Below are positions 25,042 through 34,676 of a stretch of DNA of 64,000 nucleotides, piece by piece. Under the pieces are notes generated by a model. It did no database searches, was not told the origin of the DNA, and saw nothing but the letters and a program-made list of their open reading frames with translations. Positions within the stretch are counted from its first letter, which is position 1. Each line of letters starts with the position of its first letter. The DNA is from Desulfolithobacter dissulfuricans (GTDB taxonomy: Bacteria > Desulfobacterota > Desulfobulbia > Desulfobulbales > Desulfobulbaceae), in the NCBI RefSeq assembly GCF_025998535.1, contig NZ_AP024233.1, positions 2,938,001 to 3,002,000 on the forward strand. The letters run 5' to 3'. The position numbers were made by a program, and so were the translations under genes.

Positions 25042-26228
25042 ATGTCCTGTCTGAAAAAACTCTGTCACCTTCAACTGGTCCGGCTCTGCGGCCTGCTCTT
25101 CCTTCTCATGCCCATGCTGCCGTATCCGGCCCACGCCTACACCATCCTGACACCCCAAACCGGCAATGGCAAGCTGATGATCCAGGCCAGAAGATCGACC
25201 ACCTCGCTGGTACTCAAGGTCACCAACCAGCAGGACCTGGCCTATCTTCGGGTGGAACAGGTCATCAACCGCAAGGGAGACACCCAGGTCATCGATGCCC
25301 TGGGACACTGGAAGGATGACGGGGTGGATTATGTCCACTACACCCTGCCCATGAAAAGAGGGTCCAACACCTACATCATCTACCCGGATGAACGGGAACT
25401 GAAGATTCGGTACCGACCTGTACGGACCCTGCTCAATGTGGATTTCGAAGACCCGGCCGCCCATCTCTTTCATCGCAACGCCGTGGTACCCAGGGACTGC
25501 GCCAAATGCCACACGGAGAAGCTGCCAAAAGATGCCAACTTGGACGTCAAGCGACTGCGGAAAAATGAGGATTTTTCTCCAGTCTGCTTCTCCTGTCACC
25601 GGCAGCTGATCAGCCAGTCCATGTGGCTCCACAGTCCCTCGGCCAATGTCTACTGCATGAGCTGTCACCGCAAGGGCAAGGGGAACACCAAAATCACCGT
25701 GCTGACGGGACGGGTGGATGAAATCTGTTTCGAGTGTCATGTCAATAAACAGAAATTCCGCGATCAGCAACACGTCCACGGCCCGGTGGGCACCGGAGAC
25801 TGTACGGTGTGCCATGATCCCCATGGTGACAAGTACAAGTTTCAACTCTGGGCCGACGGTCTGAGCGACCTCTGTGTGGGCTGCCATGCCGACAAGAAGG
25901 ACGCGGCGAAAAAAAGCATCGGATTCTACTCGCACGGCATTATCCAGGGTGGAGGCTGCGTGGCCTGCCACAGCCCCCATGCCAGCGCTGTTCGCTTTCA
26001 GCTCCATAAGCCCATAAACGAACTCTGTACCAGCTGTCACATCGAACTGCAGGGGTTGAGCAGGGCCATCCGGTGGGCAACCATCCCCTGAAAAGCAAAC
26101 CGGATCCGCGCCGGAAAGGACGCGAACTTTCCTGCTCCAGCTGTCATAATCCCCATGGTTCCAGTTACCGGTATATGCTCATAGGTGATCTGCTTGGTGG
26201 ACATGTCTGCAGTAAATGTCATCGTTGA
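25042..26228 (+). pseudogene. Decaheme c-type cytochrome, frameshifted near its 3' end
   Basis: Signal peptide (ending YPAHA), then about 130 residues of a heme-free beta domain (ILTPQTGNGKLMIQARR...), then eight CXXCH motifs (CAKCH to CTSCH) with CHDPHG and CHSPHAS contexts. The frame ends early at 26091. The +1 frame continues EQGHPVGNHPLKSKPDP and adds CSSCH (CHNPHGS) and CSKCH, ending CHR at 26228. One G missing from GGGG at 26052-26055 explains the break. Repaired length is about 395 residues and ten hemes. Its layout (N-terminal beta domain, then doubled CXXCH repeats) matches the 16-heme protein at 29254-31032. The following NHL gene overlaps its end. Confidence 0.85.
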
Positions 26229-27531
26229 CCGGTATGGCCGCTTGCTGCGGCCTTTCCTGCTGGCTCTGACCCTTCTTGTCCTGTTTTTGCCGGCAAGGGC
26301 GCAGAGCGCCGAAGGAGAGGAGAACAGCGTTGCCGTCCAGGTAATTGCCCTGCTGAGCTTTGACGAGCTCGGTGAACCGCTGCGCTATCCCTCCTTTGTC
26401 ACCTACGACCACGACATGGATGAGATCTACGTGGTCGGCGGGGGCAAGAGCAAGATCGTTGTCTACGGCTCCAACTTCTTTCCCATCGTCTCACTTGGCC
26501 CCGGCCGCGGGGTGGATGCCCCCCGGGGCGTGTACATCCACCGGGATGGCACCATCTATGTCTGCCAGGGAAAAACATCGGACAAACCGGGGCGGATCAC
26601 CCTGTTCAACCCGGCCTTTTTCAAGGAAGACGAAATTGCCCTGGACCAGATTCCCGAAGCCGAGGACTTCTCCCCGCGCAACATGGTTATCGGCCTGACT
26701 GGAAAGATGTATGTTGCCGGGCAGAACACCAGGGGCCTGCTCGTCCTGGACAGCGAGGGCAACTTCTCCCACTGGCTCCGGCCCATGGACCGTATCTACG
26801 ATCCAGAGGCCTTCAAAGAGGCAACGCTTGCGAACATGTTCGCCGACGAGACAGGTGGTGCCGGGACTGACGAGGCAACGGCCGAGGATTTAGAGGAAGA
26901 GGAAGACACCCTGGACATGACAGAGTTGCTGCCGCCCGGTCTCCTGCCCGGCAAGGCCCAGGATTACAAGAAAGAGCGTAAAGCCGGGCACGGACCGGTC
27001 AAGGTCACCGATGTGGCCACCGACAGGGAAGGCCACATCTATATTCTCAGCGAGGAGACCAGCAAGGTCTATGTCTATTCCCACAGCGAGGAATTCCTGT
27101 TCTCCTTTGGCCAGAAAGGTGGCTCCACCGGCAAAATGAGCCGTCCCAGGGGACTGGTGGTCGATGAGGAGAAAAAGGCGGTCTACGTGGTGGACTACAT
27201 GCGCCACACAGTGCTTATCTTCGACATGGGCGGCACCTTCATGCATGAATTCGGCGGTATGGGCGGCGCAGCCGGCTGGTTCCAGTACCCCTCCTCCCTG
27301 GCCCTGACCAGGGATGGATATCTCCTGGTTGCCGACCTCTTCAACCAGCGCGTCCAGGTGCTGGATATTGCCTTTGAATACAAGTTCCCGCTCTTCCAGA
27401 ACCCGCAAAACGGCCAGCAGCGGCCAGAGGTGAAAACTCCGGAAGAGGTGGAAGAGGAGCTGAAAAAGGAACGGGAGCAACCGGGGGAACAGGGACCAGA
27501 CATCCTCCAGCCTGCCCCTCTTGGACAGTGA
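26203..27531 (+). CDS. Secreted NHL-repeat beta-propeller protein
   Basis: A 442-residue protein with a signal peptide ending RAQSA. NHL blades are visible: MDEIYVVGGGKSKIVVYG, IYVCQGKTSDKPGRITLF, MYVAGQNTRGLLVLD, IYILSEETSKVYVYS, VYVVDYMRHTVLIFD, LLVADLFNQRVQVLD. An acidic insertion (about residues 210-245, EEEEDT) interrupts the propeller, and a charged tail (EEVEEELKKEREQ) follows it. ATG 26203 lies within the 3' end of the cytochrome gene (26-bp overlap), so expression is coupled; GTG 26185 is an alternative start. It is the last plus-strand gene of the island. Confidence 0.85.
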   Translation: MSAVNVIVDRYGRLLRPFLLALTLLVLFLPARAQSAEGEENSVAVQVIALLSFDELGEPLRYPSFVTYDHDMDEIYVVGGGKSKIVVYGSNFFPIVSLGPGRGVDAPRGVYIHRDGTIYVCQGKTSDKPGRITLFNPAFFKEDEIALDQIPEAEDFSPRNMVIGLTGKMYVAGQNTRGLLVLDSEGNFSHWLRPMDRIYDPEAFKEATLANMFADETGGAGTDEATAEDLEEEEDTLDMTELLPPGLLPGKAQDYKKERKAGHGPVKVTDVATDREGHIYILSEETSKVYVYSHSEEFLFSFGQKGGSTGKMSRPRGLVVDEEKKAVYVVDYMRHTVLIFDMGGTFMHEFGGMGGAAGWFQYPSSLALTRDGYLLVADLFNQRVQVLDIAFEYKFPLFQNPQNGQQRPEVKTPEEVEEELKKEREQPGEQGPDILQPAPLGQ

Positions 27532-27942
27532 ATCCTGCATAGCCTATATCCTTTTGCCTGCCGGGGCAGGGCGGCCTCCGGCCAAGGTTTTGCCTGTCCC
27601 ATTTTCCGTCGCACCACTCAATGCCCGCCCCTCGTCTGGCAACCGCCCGGCCAGGATAACCTTCCCTCCGCATCCCACCCCATTCGCCACTCCCGGCGGC
27701 GTGCCGCATGGCGGAGCAAGGCAGGTTCGGGAAATTTGCGCCGGCTCCGCAACGTCCCCTCAGCCTGTGGCCATGCCCCGGGAGTCATCCGGACGGATCT
27801 ATTGTCGCACCGCAAACCAGTTCCGGGCGCATGAAAAAAACATATCTGTCCAGGGTTAACAGGTCCGGTGAGGGTGGAGATTCCTGGCCAAGCCGTTCAT
27901 CCCTGATGAAGGGCCATGGGAAGAGAATTTTCCGGTAACAAC
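27532..27942. other. Convergent intergenic region between the two halves of the cytochrome island
   Basis: About 410 bp with no supported gene. A short GC hairpin (CCTGCC/GGCAGG, near 27557-27570) lies about 26 bp after the NHL stop and may end the plus-strand transcript. The rest is GC-rich without recognisable motifs. Confidence 0.5.
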
Positions 27943-27979
27943 AAAAAAGGCCCGGGGACAAATGAAAAGCCCCCGGGCC
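27943..27979 (-). terminator. Strong intrinsic terminator for the minus-strand cytochrome operon
   Basis: On the minus strand a perfect 9-bp stem GGCCCGGGG/CCCCGGGCC (27979-27971 and 27957-27949) is followed by six T (27948-27943). It lies 32 bp beyond the stop codon of the gene ending at 28012. Confidence 0.88.
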
Positions 27980-28011
27980 GGTTCGACGCAAGCCATGGCG
28001 TATGAAAATAA

Positions 28012-29064
28012 CTACTCGTGCAGCATCATCTTGCGCTGCAGCAGTTCATAGGCCTTTTTATACTCCCTGGCAGCTTCTTCGGGCGCGCCCAGTTTCTCCT
28101 GGAGGGTGCCGATCAGGAAATGGAGATCCGGATCACGGCCGTGGCGAAACAGCAGCGCCTGCATGTCGGCCAGCGCTTCCTCAAGTTCACCCATCTTCAT
28201 GCTGACCCTGGCCAGGCATATCTCCGCCTTGAGGGAATCGGGCTCCTGGTCAAGTCCGGCTTCCAGTTCCTTGATCGCCTCGTCGAGCTTGTCCTGGTCC
28301 ACGTAAAGACAACCCAGTTCGACCCGGGCCTCGGTAAGCTGCGGATCCAGTTCCAGAGCTTTCTTCATTTCCCGGACAGCGGCTTCCAGCATGCCCTTGT
28401 GCTTCATGGTCATGCCCATGTGCATGTGGCGCCGGGCCAGTTTCTGCTCCTTGGGCATTTCCTTCATCTCGGGATTCAACTCCGCCTCGAGCTGTTCCCG
28501 GGTCTTCTCACCGAGCATGACATCGACCTCACCCCGGAGACGCTCGGCGATATCCTTGGAATATCCCACCCCTCCGGCAACATTGCCTTTGGCATCGATG
28601 AGCAGCACCGAGGGCAGGACATAGAGGCCGAACTTTCCGTACGCGGTCCGATTGGGATCCACATAGAGCGGAACGGACAGCCCGGTCTTTTCCATGACCT
28701 CATTGACCACACCATCACCATCGTTCTGGACATTGACCACCAGCAGCGTCACCCCTTTTTCCTTGAGATAGGGCTGCAGGTCCTTGACCACCTTGAGTAC
28801 TTTGATGGACCGTTTCTTCTTCGCTTCAAGATCACCGCCCCAGAACACAAGCAGGATGGGTTTCCCGGCATGGGCATGAATGGAGGTACCGGGTTCGGTC
28901 CTAAAGCCGGCAAACTCCACATCCGGAGCCGGCTTGCCGATCTTCAGGGAGCGAAAGGGAAAGGATTCTGCCCGGCCGGTTCCATTGATGACAAAAAAAC
29001 CGGCGATAAACAACGAGAGCAGAAAAAAATTGATTCTTCGATAGGTACTGATTGTTCTCACCAT
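28012..29064 (-). CDS. Thioredoxin-like (TlpA/AhpC-TSA fold) protein lacking active-site cysteines, with TPR domain
   Basis: A 350-residue exported protein (N-terminal hydrophobic segment, cleavage near GTGRA). Residues about 35-190 form a redoxin fold (IGKPAPDVEF, KPILLVFWGGDLEAKKKR, VTLLVVNVQND, YVLPSVLLIDAKGNV). The usual WCxxC site is replaced by WGGDL, so thiol-disulfide exchange is not expected. Residues about 205-345 are TPR repeats (LEAAVREMKKALELDPQLTEARVELG-type). It is the last gene of the minus-strand operon, 189 bp after the 16-heme gene. It may be a scaffold or heme/apocytochrome-binding factor; this is a guess from context. Confidence 0.8.
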   Translation of the reverse strand: MVRTISTYRRINFFLLSLFIAGFFVINGTGRAESFPFRSLKIGKPAPDVEFAGFRTEPGTSIHAHAGKPILLVFWGGDLEAKKKRSIKVLKVVKDLQPYLKEKGVTLLVVNVQNDGDGVVNEVMEKTGLSVPLYVDPNRTAYGKFGLYVLPSVLLIDAKGNVAGGVGYSKDIAERLRGEVDVMLGEKTREQLEAELNPEMKEMPKEQKLARRHMHMGMTMKHKGMLEAAVREMKKALELDPQLTEARVELGCLYVDQDKLDEAIKELEAGLDQEPDSLKAEICLARVSMKMGELEEALADMQALLFRHGRDPDLHFLIGTLQEKLGAPEEAAREYKKAYELLQRKMMLHE

Positions 29065-29253
29065 CTTATGAGCACTCCGTCAGACTATGACTTAGATTTT
29101 CCACTCCGCTAAACCAGCCTGCGGATCCCGGTTCAGCTATCAGGGGCAAGGGTGTCCCGAAACGGAGCGGCCCTGTTGCTGCCACTCCGCTCAAGGATCC
29201 ACCTTTTGTGCGGTCCTGCGCTTTCCCGGGCTTACGAGAGTGAATAATGGATG

Positions 29254-31032
29254 TTATTTGCCATGCTTTTCCACAGGTTTGTTCCTGTCATATTTCTTCG
29301 GAGCATGACAGCCGACCACACAGCCACCACCGGTCTTGGTCGAAGTGAACTCGATGGGATACGACCAGCGGCCAAAGGGTACCTCGTAGCGGATATGCTT
29401 GGCCTGGCTACTGGCATGGGGGTTATGACAGGCGATACAGCTCCGTCCCTTTTTCCGGTTGACATGGAAAAAGTGGAGATTGTAGCTGCCATCGCGGAAG
29501 TTGGTCAACTTGGTGGTGTTTTTCTTCTTGGCAACGTCCTTGTTATGGCAGCCAAAACAGAGATCATACTTCTGCGGCTGGTATTCGGTGTAGAATTCCT
29601 CGGGAAAATAGCGCACCAGAAGGCGGCTGAACTCGGAGCCATGGATGTTATGGCACTCGTTACAGCTGCCTGTCTTGACCGGGCCATGGAGATTCTTGCT
29701 CTCGGCAATCTCGTCGCCAAGATCCTCATGGCAGGTACCGCACAGTTTGATGCCCTTGCCCTTGAGCAGAGAGCTCACATCGGAACCGTGCGGCATATGG
29801 CACTTGGTGCATTCGCCCTTGGAGACCGGCTCATGCTTATACTTGGCCGTATCGATGGCCTCGTAGATTTCCGGGGACACATCCCGATGGCAGCTGGCAC
29901 AGAGATCTTTGGGTGGAGCCACCAGCTGGTAGCGGGTATCCGAGCTATGCGGATCGTGGCAGGTGCTGCAGTCCTCTTCCACGGGCTCGTGGGTATTTTT
30001 TCTGGTAAGCTGCTCCCGTACATTTTCATGACATTCAAAGCAGAGCTGGCCCTTGTCCGGCGGGGCGATCAGCAGCTTTTCATTGGCAGAACTGTGCGGG
30101 TAATGACAGGCGATACAGTCACCGGTGCCCACGGGACCGTGCTGGTGCTTCCTGGAAAACATCTCCTTTTCGTGGCAGTTGAAGCAGAGGCTTGCGACCA
30201 TCTTGCCATCACCACGGAGCTGGAAACGCATGGGGGACTGATGCGGATCATGGCAGTCCACACACCCTTCTTCCACCGGCGGATGCACAACATTGGCCTC
30301 GAGATCCTTTCTCTTGCCCTCATGGCAGACGAGACAGAGATCCTGGCCGGTCCGCTCAAGCTGCAGCGGCTCGAACGATCCATGGGGATTATGACAGGAG
30401 ATACAGACCCCGGCGCCTACAGGACCATGGACATGGGCTGCCTTGCCCATGGTCGAATGACACTTGCCGGTGGTACAGTTGGAACGGGCCGGCACAAGAC
30501 GGGTGAAATTATACTTGCCGCGCCGCTTGCGATGGCATTCCTTGCAGCTCAGCTCTCCGGCCTTGGCGTGAACGTAGAATCTTTTGAAGCCCTTGGGCGG
30601 TTTGGCGCCCTTTTTCACGCTCTCCTTGGGGGCATAGTAGACCTTGATCTGTTTTTTGGCCCCGGCCCCGGAAACTGTGATGATATTCTGTCCCTTCTTG
30701 AAGGTAATCAGGGTCCCGAAGGTCCCGTCCGTGACCGGAACAATTCCCTTGGCCACCTTGGTGGCCACTCCGGTTATGGCAACCTTGTCAGTCTTGGCCC
30801 CTTTGATATGTCCGGCAAGGAACACCGTCTTCTCCGTAATAAAGGCGCCATCGGGTGGCGAGACAACGACAATCTTCGCCTTGCCGCCCTTATCGTTCTT
30901 TGCGGCCAGTGCCTGCGTGGACAGGATCATGACAAACAAAACCATCGTCAGAACCGCCAGCAGATACACCGGCCATCTCGTACCGACCTTGATATGGCAC
31001 GATCTGTGCCGTCTCTGGTGCACTCTAACCAT
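29254..31032 (-). CDS. 16-heme c-type cytochrome with N-terminal beta domain
   Basis: A 592-residue protein. The start is set by AGGAGGAGG before ATG 31032; a long n-region and signal/anchor (VYLLAVLTMVLFVMIL, then STQALA) follow. Residues about 50-135 are a heme-free beta-sandwich (IVVVSPPDGAFITEKTVFLAG, IITVSGAGAKKQIKVYY). Then come 14 CXXCH motifs plus CTTGKCH (CX4CH) and a C-terminal CVVGCH (CX3CH, in a CHAPKKYDR context). Repeats of HGPV-x-x-G-x-C-x-x-CH-x-PHGS mark the doubled CXXCH family. It is probably a periplasm-spanning electron carrier. It belongs to the minus-strand set running from 38508 to 28012. Confidence 0.9.
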   Translation of the reverse strand: MVRVHQRRHRSCHIKVGTRWPVYLLAVLTMVLFVMILSTQALAAKNDKGGKAKIVVVSPPDGAFITEKTVFLAGHIKGAKTDKVAITGVATKVAKGIVPVTDGTFGTLITFKKGQNIITVSGAGAKKQIKVYYAPKESVKKGAKPPKGFKRFYVHAKAGELSCKECHRKRRGKYNFTRLVPARSNCTTGKCHSTMGKAAHVHGPVGAGVCISCHNPHGSFEPLQLERTGQDLCLVCHEGKRKDLEANVVHPPVEEGCVDCHDPHQSPMRFQLRGDGKMVASLCFNCHEKEMFSRKHQHGPVGTGDCIACHYPHSSANEKLLIAPPDKGQLCFECHENVREQLTRKNTHEPVEEDCSTCHDPHSSDTRYQLVAPPKDLCASCHRDVSPEIYEAIDTAKYKHEPVSKGECTKCHMPHGSDVSSLLKGKGIKLCGTCHEDLGDEIAESKNLHGPVKTGSCNECHNIHGSEFSRLLVRYFPEEFYTEYQPQKYDLCFGCHNKDVAKKKNTTKLTNFRDGSYNLHFFHVNRKKGRSCIACHNPHASSQAKHIRYEVPFGRWSYPIEFTSTKTGGGCVVGCHAPKKYDRNKPVEKHGK

Positions 31033-31412
31033 TACTTCCTCCTCCTTTTGAACTGTTCTTTCCTTTTTTGTTGCCTACCTCTATTTTCTCACAATGTCCT
31101 GCGCCTCCAATTTCACAGAACAAATCCAATATAACAGGGTCGATGGGATAGATCAGGCAATTTTATGCCCGAAGGGGGAATTTGTTGTGCGGACACAGTG
31201 TAGGATCACCATGACACCCATCCCACCGTCATCACGGTCATGGCGTCAAGGCTGGATGCACAAACTCAGTACAGCATATTACGGCGTCCAGGACAAAGAA
31301 AAAAGAGGGTTTTCCTAATTGTGGGGCTCTAAAACCCTACATCAGGCAGAGGATTTTCCTGATTTTCCAGCCGGGCGGGAGCAGCCCGCGCCCAGCCGGA
31401 GAGGGCGGAGAC
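31033..31412. other. 380-bp intergenic region between the 18-heme and 16-heme genes
   Basis: It holds the terminator of the upstream 18-heme gene (31295-31338) and must hold a promoter for the 16-heme gene, whose leader is purine-rich close to the start codon. No gene is supported here. Confidence 0.5.
31295..31338 (-). terminator. Intrinsic terminator after the 18-heme cytochrome gene
   Basis: On the minus strand AGGGTTTT (31338-31331) pairs with AAAACCCT (31313-31306) around a 17-nt loop, followed by a T-rich run (31304-31295). It lies about 75 bp beyond the stop at 31413 and splits the minus-strand set into at least two transcription units. Confidence 0.7.
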
Positions 31413-33658
31413 CTATCGGTAGAGATCCGGACCGCGCTGTTTGGAGTTATGGTAGTACTTGAAACGGAACAGGGCATCCAGACCATGGCAGTCGATGCAC
31501 ATGAGCGAATAGGTCTGTTTGCGCAGGAAACTGTTGGTGGCCCGGCCTTCCACGTTGACACCGGCGCCGATCCGGTCATATCTCGGATCCCACTGGTGCA
31601 CCTCGTGGCAGGAAGCGCAGGAGATGTCGCCCACCGTCACCTTTTTCCCGGTCCGGTTGTCAAACAGGGGAAGTAATTGGGTTTGCCCTCGATGTTGCGA
31701 CCGACATTGGTGATCAGCATTCCCTCCGGATGGGAATCCACCCGTGGCACCTTGGCCTCGGCCAGATCACCGCGCCGGTGGCAGGACTTGCACATCCGGT
31801 CCATGACCCCGGCCCCCCGGCCGAATTTCCTGGCCCACAGCCGCACCTTGTTCCTGGAGTTGTGGACAACATGACAGGCCCCGCAGGTCCCCGACTCCAA
31901 GGGCCGCTGGCCTTTCATATTGGTGGAGGCCGGCGCCATGACGATCATATCGTGCTCGGTCATCTCCACAAACCGCTTTCGCCGGTGACAGTCACCGCAG
32001 AGTATGGGTGATGGTGAGGCAGGCAGACGCAAAAAACTGTTGCGGGCATCGCCCTCCATGCCGGCGGTCAAGCGGACCTTTTTTTCCCGATGATCCCACC
32101 TGTGGGGATTATGGCAGGTCAGGCAGGTCATAAGGCCCTTTTTGCCCTTGCGTGTATCCTTGCGGGTATAGAGGGGCAGAGTTGTGCGGATCTTTCTCCT
32201 GGTCGGATTGATATTGACCGGATGGGAATACCTGCGAATCACCTTTTTTGCCGCAACACCGCGCCGATTATGGCAGCTCAGGCAAACTGCTTCTGATGGA
32301 GGCGACTTTCGGGTAGCTGACAGGGGCATGGCCCACAGCTCTTTGCTTTTGGCGTTATGAATCAGGTGACAGACCCCGCAGGGGCCGCTTTGCCGGGGTG
32401 GTGCCCCCTGGATATTGGTCAGATCCTTCCCGGATGCCAGCAGATCGTGGTCTGTCCTTTCCACCAGCGCCTCTTCCGGATGACATTGACGGCAGAGTTC
32501 AGGCGAAGGAGTCACGGCCTGACGGAGAAAATGCTCCCTGCCCTCGGTACCGGTTTTCTGCGTCGTCCCACGATGGGGATCATGGCAGGTGGAACAGGTC
32601 AGCATCCCCCGATCCAGGGAGACCGCCTGGCCCCGGAGATCATAGACCGGCAGCTCCGGCTGCATCCCCTTATCAAAAAGAGACACTTCCAGGGGATGGG
32701 AAAAGCCACTGAGTAACTTTTTCGGAGCAACACCCTGTTCCCGGTGGCAGCCGAGACAAAAGTCCTGAGAGGTCGAGCCGCTGCTCTTCTCCGGCATCTC
32801 CCGCCCCCACAGGACCACCCTGCTGCCGCCATGCACCAGATGACAGGCGCCGCAGATCCCTGATTCCTCGGGGATCTTTCCCTTGAGGTTTACAGACTGT
32901 GGCGCTGTTTTGCGCAGATCATGACTGGAACCCACCAGGTCGGCCTTGTCGGCGTGGCAGTCCAGGCAGAGGTGGGCGCCGCCGGAGGCGGTGTCGACCA
33001 GAAACTTGTCATTGGCCGCCCCGTGGACCGAATGGCAGGTCTCGCAGATCACCCGGTTTTTCTCGGTCCCGATCACCCCACCCATGCGAACCAGTTCCGG
33101 CGAGATATCGAGCCGGGTCGTATCCACGGGATGGTTGCCCCGGTCCGGGCCACCGGTCTTGTCGCGGTGACACATCCGGCACATGGCGGAGTTTTCGTTG
33201 GAGGCGCGGATGAAGATGGTCTTTTCAATCCCCATCTCGCTGGGCACACCATGGGCGGTGTGACAGGTGGCACACTGCATGAACCCGTTTTCATCCAGGG
33301 GAAATATTGACGGGATCTCCATATCCGGAGGTGGCGGTTTGTTGATGGGGTGACGGCGGTCGTTGTAGACCCGGTCTCTGGAATCCACTACACTGCCATC
33401 ATGACAGGAAAAACAGATCTCGGCGCTGGCAACCACCTTTACTGCCTGATACGGCACCAGATCCGAGCCACGACCATCAATGAAAAAGGTATCTATCCAG
33501 CGATAATGGCAGAGCGCACACTCCTTGGCCGAACTGGGGTTGCGCGGCGCTTCCACAGACGTATCTTCCGCCTGGGCAAGCCCGGTCAGTACCTGCAAAA
33601 TGAACAGCATGAGCAGGATGCCACGTGGGGTATGTCGCCTCACTCCTGATACCACCAT
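31413..33658 (-). pseudogene. 18-heme c-type cytochrome with repeated modules, frameshifted
   Basis: The main frame (33658 to 31637) has a signal peptide (ending TGLAQA) and 16 CXXCH motifs. After NYFP it derails to a stop. The shifted frame reads LFDNRTGKKVTVGDIS and adds CASCH and CIDCH, ending GPDLYR at 31413. One base missing in GGGG at 31667-31670 explains it. The repaired length is about 748 residues. The C-terminal two thirds consist of three related modules of about 130-160 residues (CGxCHLVHG, then CLxCHxxxGVAxKK, SHP, TCxTCHDPHR, then LCxxCHxxxxxVExTDHD). It is likely a long periplasmic heme wire. It stands 13 bp after the NHL gene stop (33672). Confidence 0.87.
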
Positions 33659-33671
33659 AAAACAAGAGACC

Positions 33672-34628
33672 CTAATTTTTCACAAGATCAAACACGCTGA
33701 CCCGTTCGCCAAACATCTCCACCACGTACAACCGATCATCCCGGTCCACGTAGATTCCCACCGGGGTCTTGAAACGCTTGACCGTGCCGGTTTCAGGATC
33801 GCCGATCACCGACTCGAAATGCCCTTCACTGGTAAAAACCTGAATAACCCCCATGTATGAATCACTGACATACACCAGGCCATCGCGGTCAACCGCCACA
33901 CCCTTGGGCCGGAAGAACTGTCCCTTTTCGACTCCCCAATCACCAATAAAGGTCACAAATTTTCCCGTATCGGTCAGGACCTGCACCCTTGTATTTATCA
34001 CGTCAACGATATGGAGGTATTTGTCCTTATACAGCGAGACAAGAAATGGATACCGGAACTCCTTGCGCTCGATACCCGGCTTGCCGAACCGGGCAAGCAA
34101 CCGGCCGGAAACAAGATCATACTTGAGGATGTGGTGATTATCGTTATCAGAGACAAATCCGACTGTTCCATCCCGGGTGACACCAATATCCACGGGATCT
34201 GCCGGTTTCTCACCCGTGGACTCCACCGGAACAAGGGACAGGAACCTGCCCCTGGCTGTAAAAATCTGGATGCGCCGGTTGCCGGTATCAGCGATATAGA
34301 CCCTCCCCTGCTGGTCAATATCTATGCCGAGCGGATAGGAAAATTCCCCACGTCCCGCTCCACGTGTACCGAAACGAAACAGAAAACGGCCATCACCCCC
34401 GAACACCTTGACGCAGTGATTGACACCGTCCACCACATAGATATCGCCTTCGCCATTGACAGCCACATCACTGGGTTGTCTGAATTCCTTGACAATATCG
34501 AAACGGTGCCGCACCATGGTCAGATTGACCGCCAAAGCCGACGTCCCGTTCACAAGAACGAGCAGCCATGCAAAAAAAACCATCACAGCCAGACGTCGCC
34601 CTGTTCTCCAACCGGGATGCAGCACCAT
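33672..34628 (-). CDS. Secreted NHL-repeat beta-propeller protein
   Basis: A 318-residue protein; ATG 34628 is chosen because GGAGG precedes it by 7 nt, and a signal peptide ending TSALA follows. Six classical NHL blades are visible: PSDVAVNGEGDIYVVDGVN, PLGIDIDQQGRVYIADTGN, PVDIGVTRDGTVGFVSDND, PFLVSLYKDKYLHIVDVIN, PKGVAVDRDGLVYVSDSYM, PVGIYVDRDDRLYVVEMFG. It has no heme motif. It lies between the membrane module and the 18-heme gene. It is the clearest of the four propellers in the window and may hold cytochromes together in the periplasm; the function is inferred only from context. Confidence 0.88.
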   Translation of the reverse strand: MVLHPGWRTGRRLAVMVFFAWLLVLVNGTSALAVNLTMVRHRFDIVKEFRQPSDVAVNGEGDIYVVDGVNHCVKVFGGDGRFLFRFGTRGAGRGEFSYPLGIDIDQQGRVYIADTGNRRIQIFTARGRFLSLVPVESTGEKPADPVDIGVTRDGTVGFVSDNDNHHILKYDLVSGRLLARFGKPGIERKEFRYPFLVSLYKDKYLHIVDVINTRVQVLTDTGKFVTFIGDWGVEKGQFFRPKGVAVDRDGLVYVSDSYMGVIQVFTSEGHFESVIGDPETGTVKRFKTPVGIYVDRDDRLYVVEMFGERVSVFDLVKN

Positions 34629-34676
34629 TATCGCCTCCAGGATTTTCAGGTAATCCACCTGTTTTCCAAAGCCGAG

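Noticed and set aside
31413-31640. Separate small diheme protein
   Set aside because: Its two motifs are the natural end of the 18-heme protein once one base is restored at 31667-31670.
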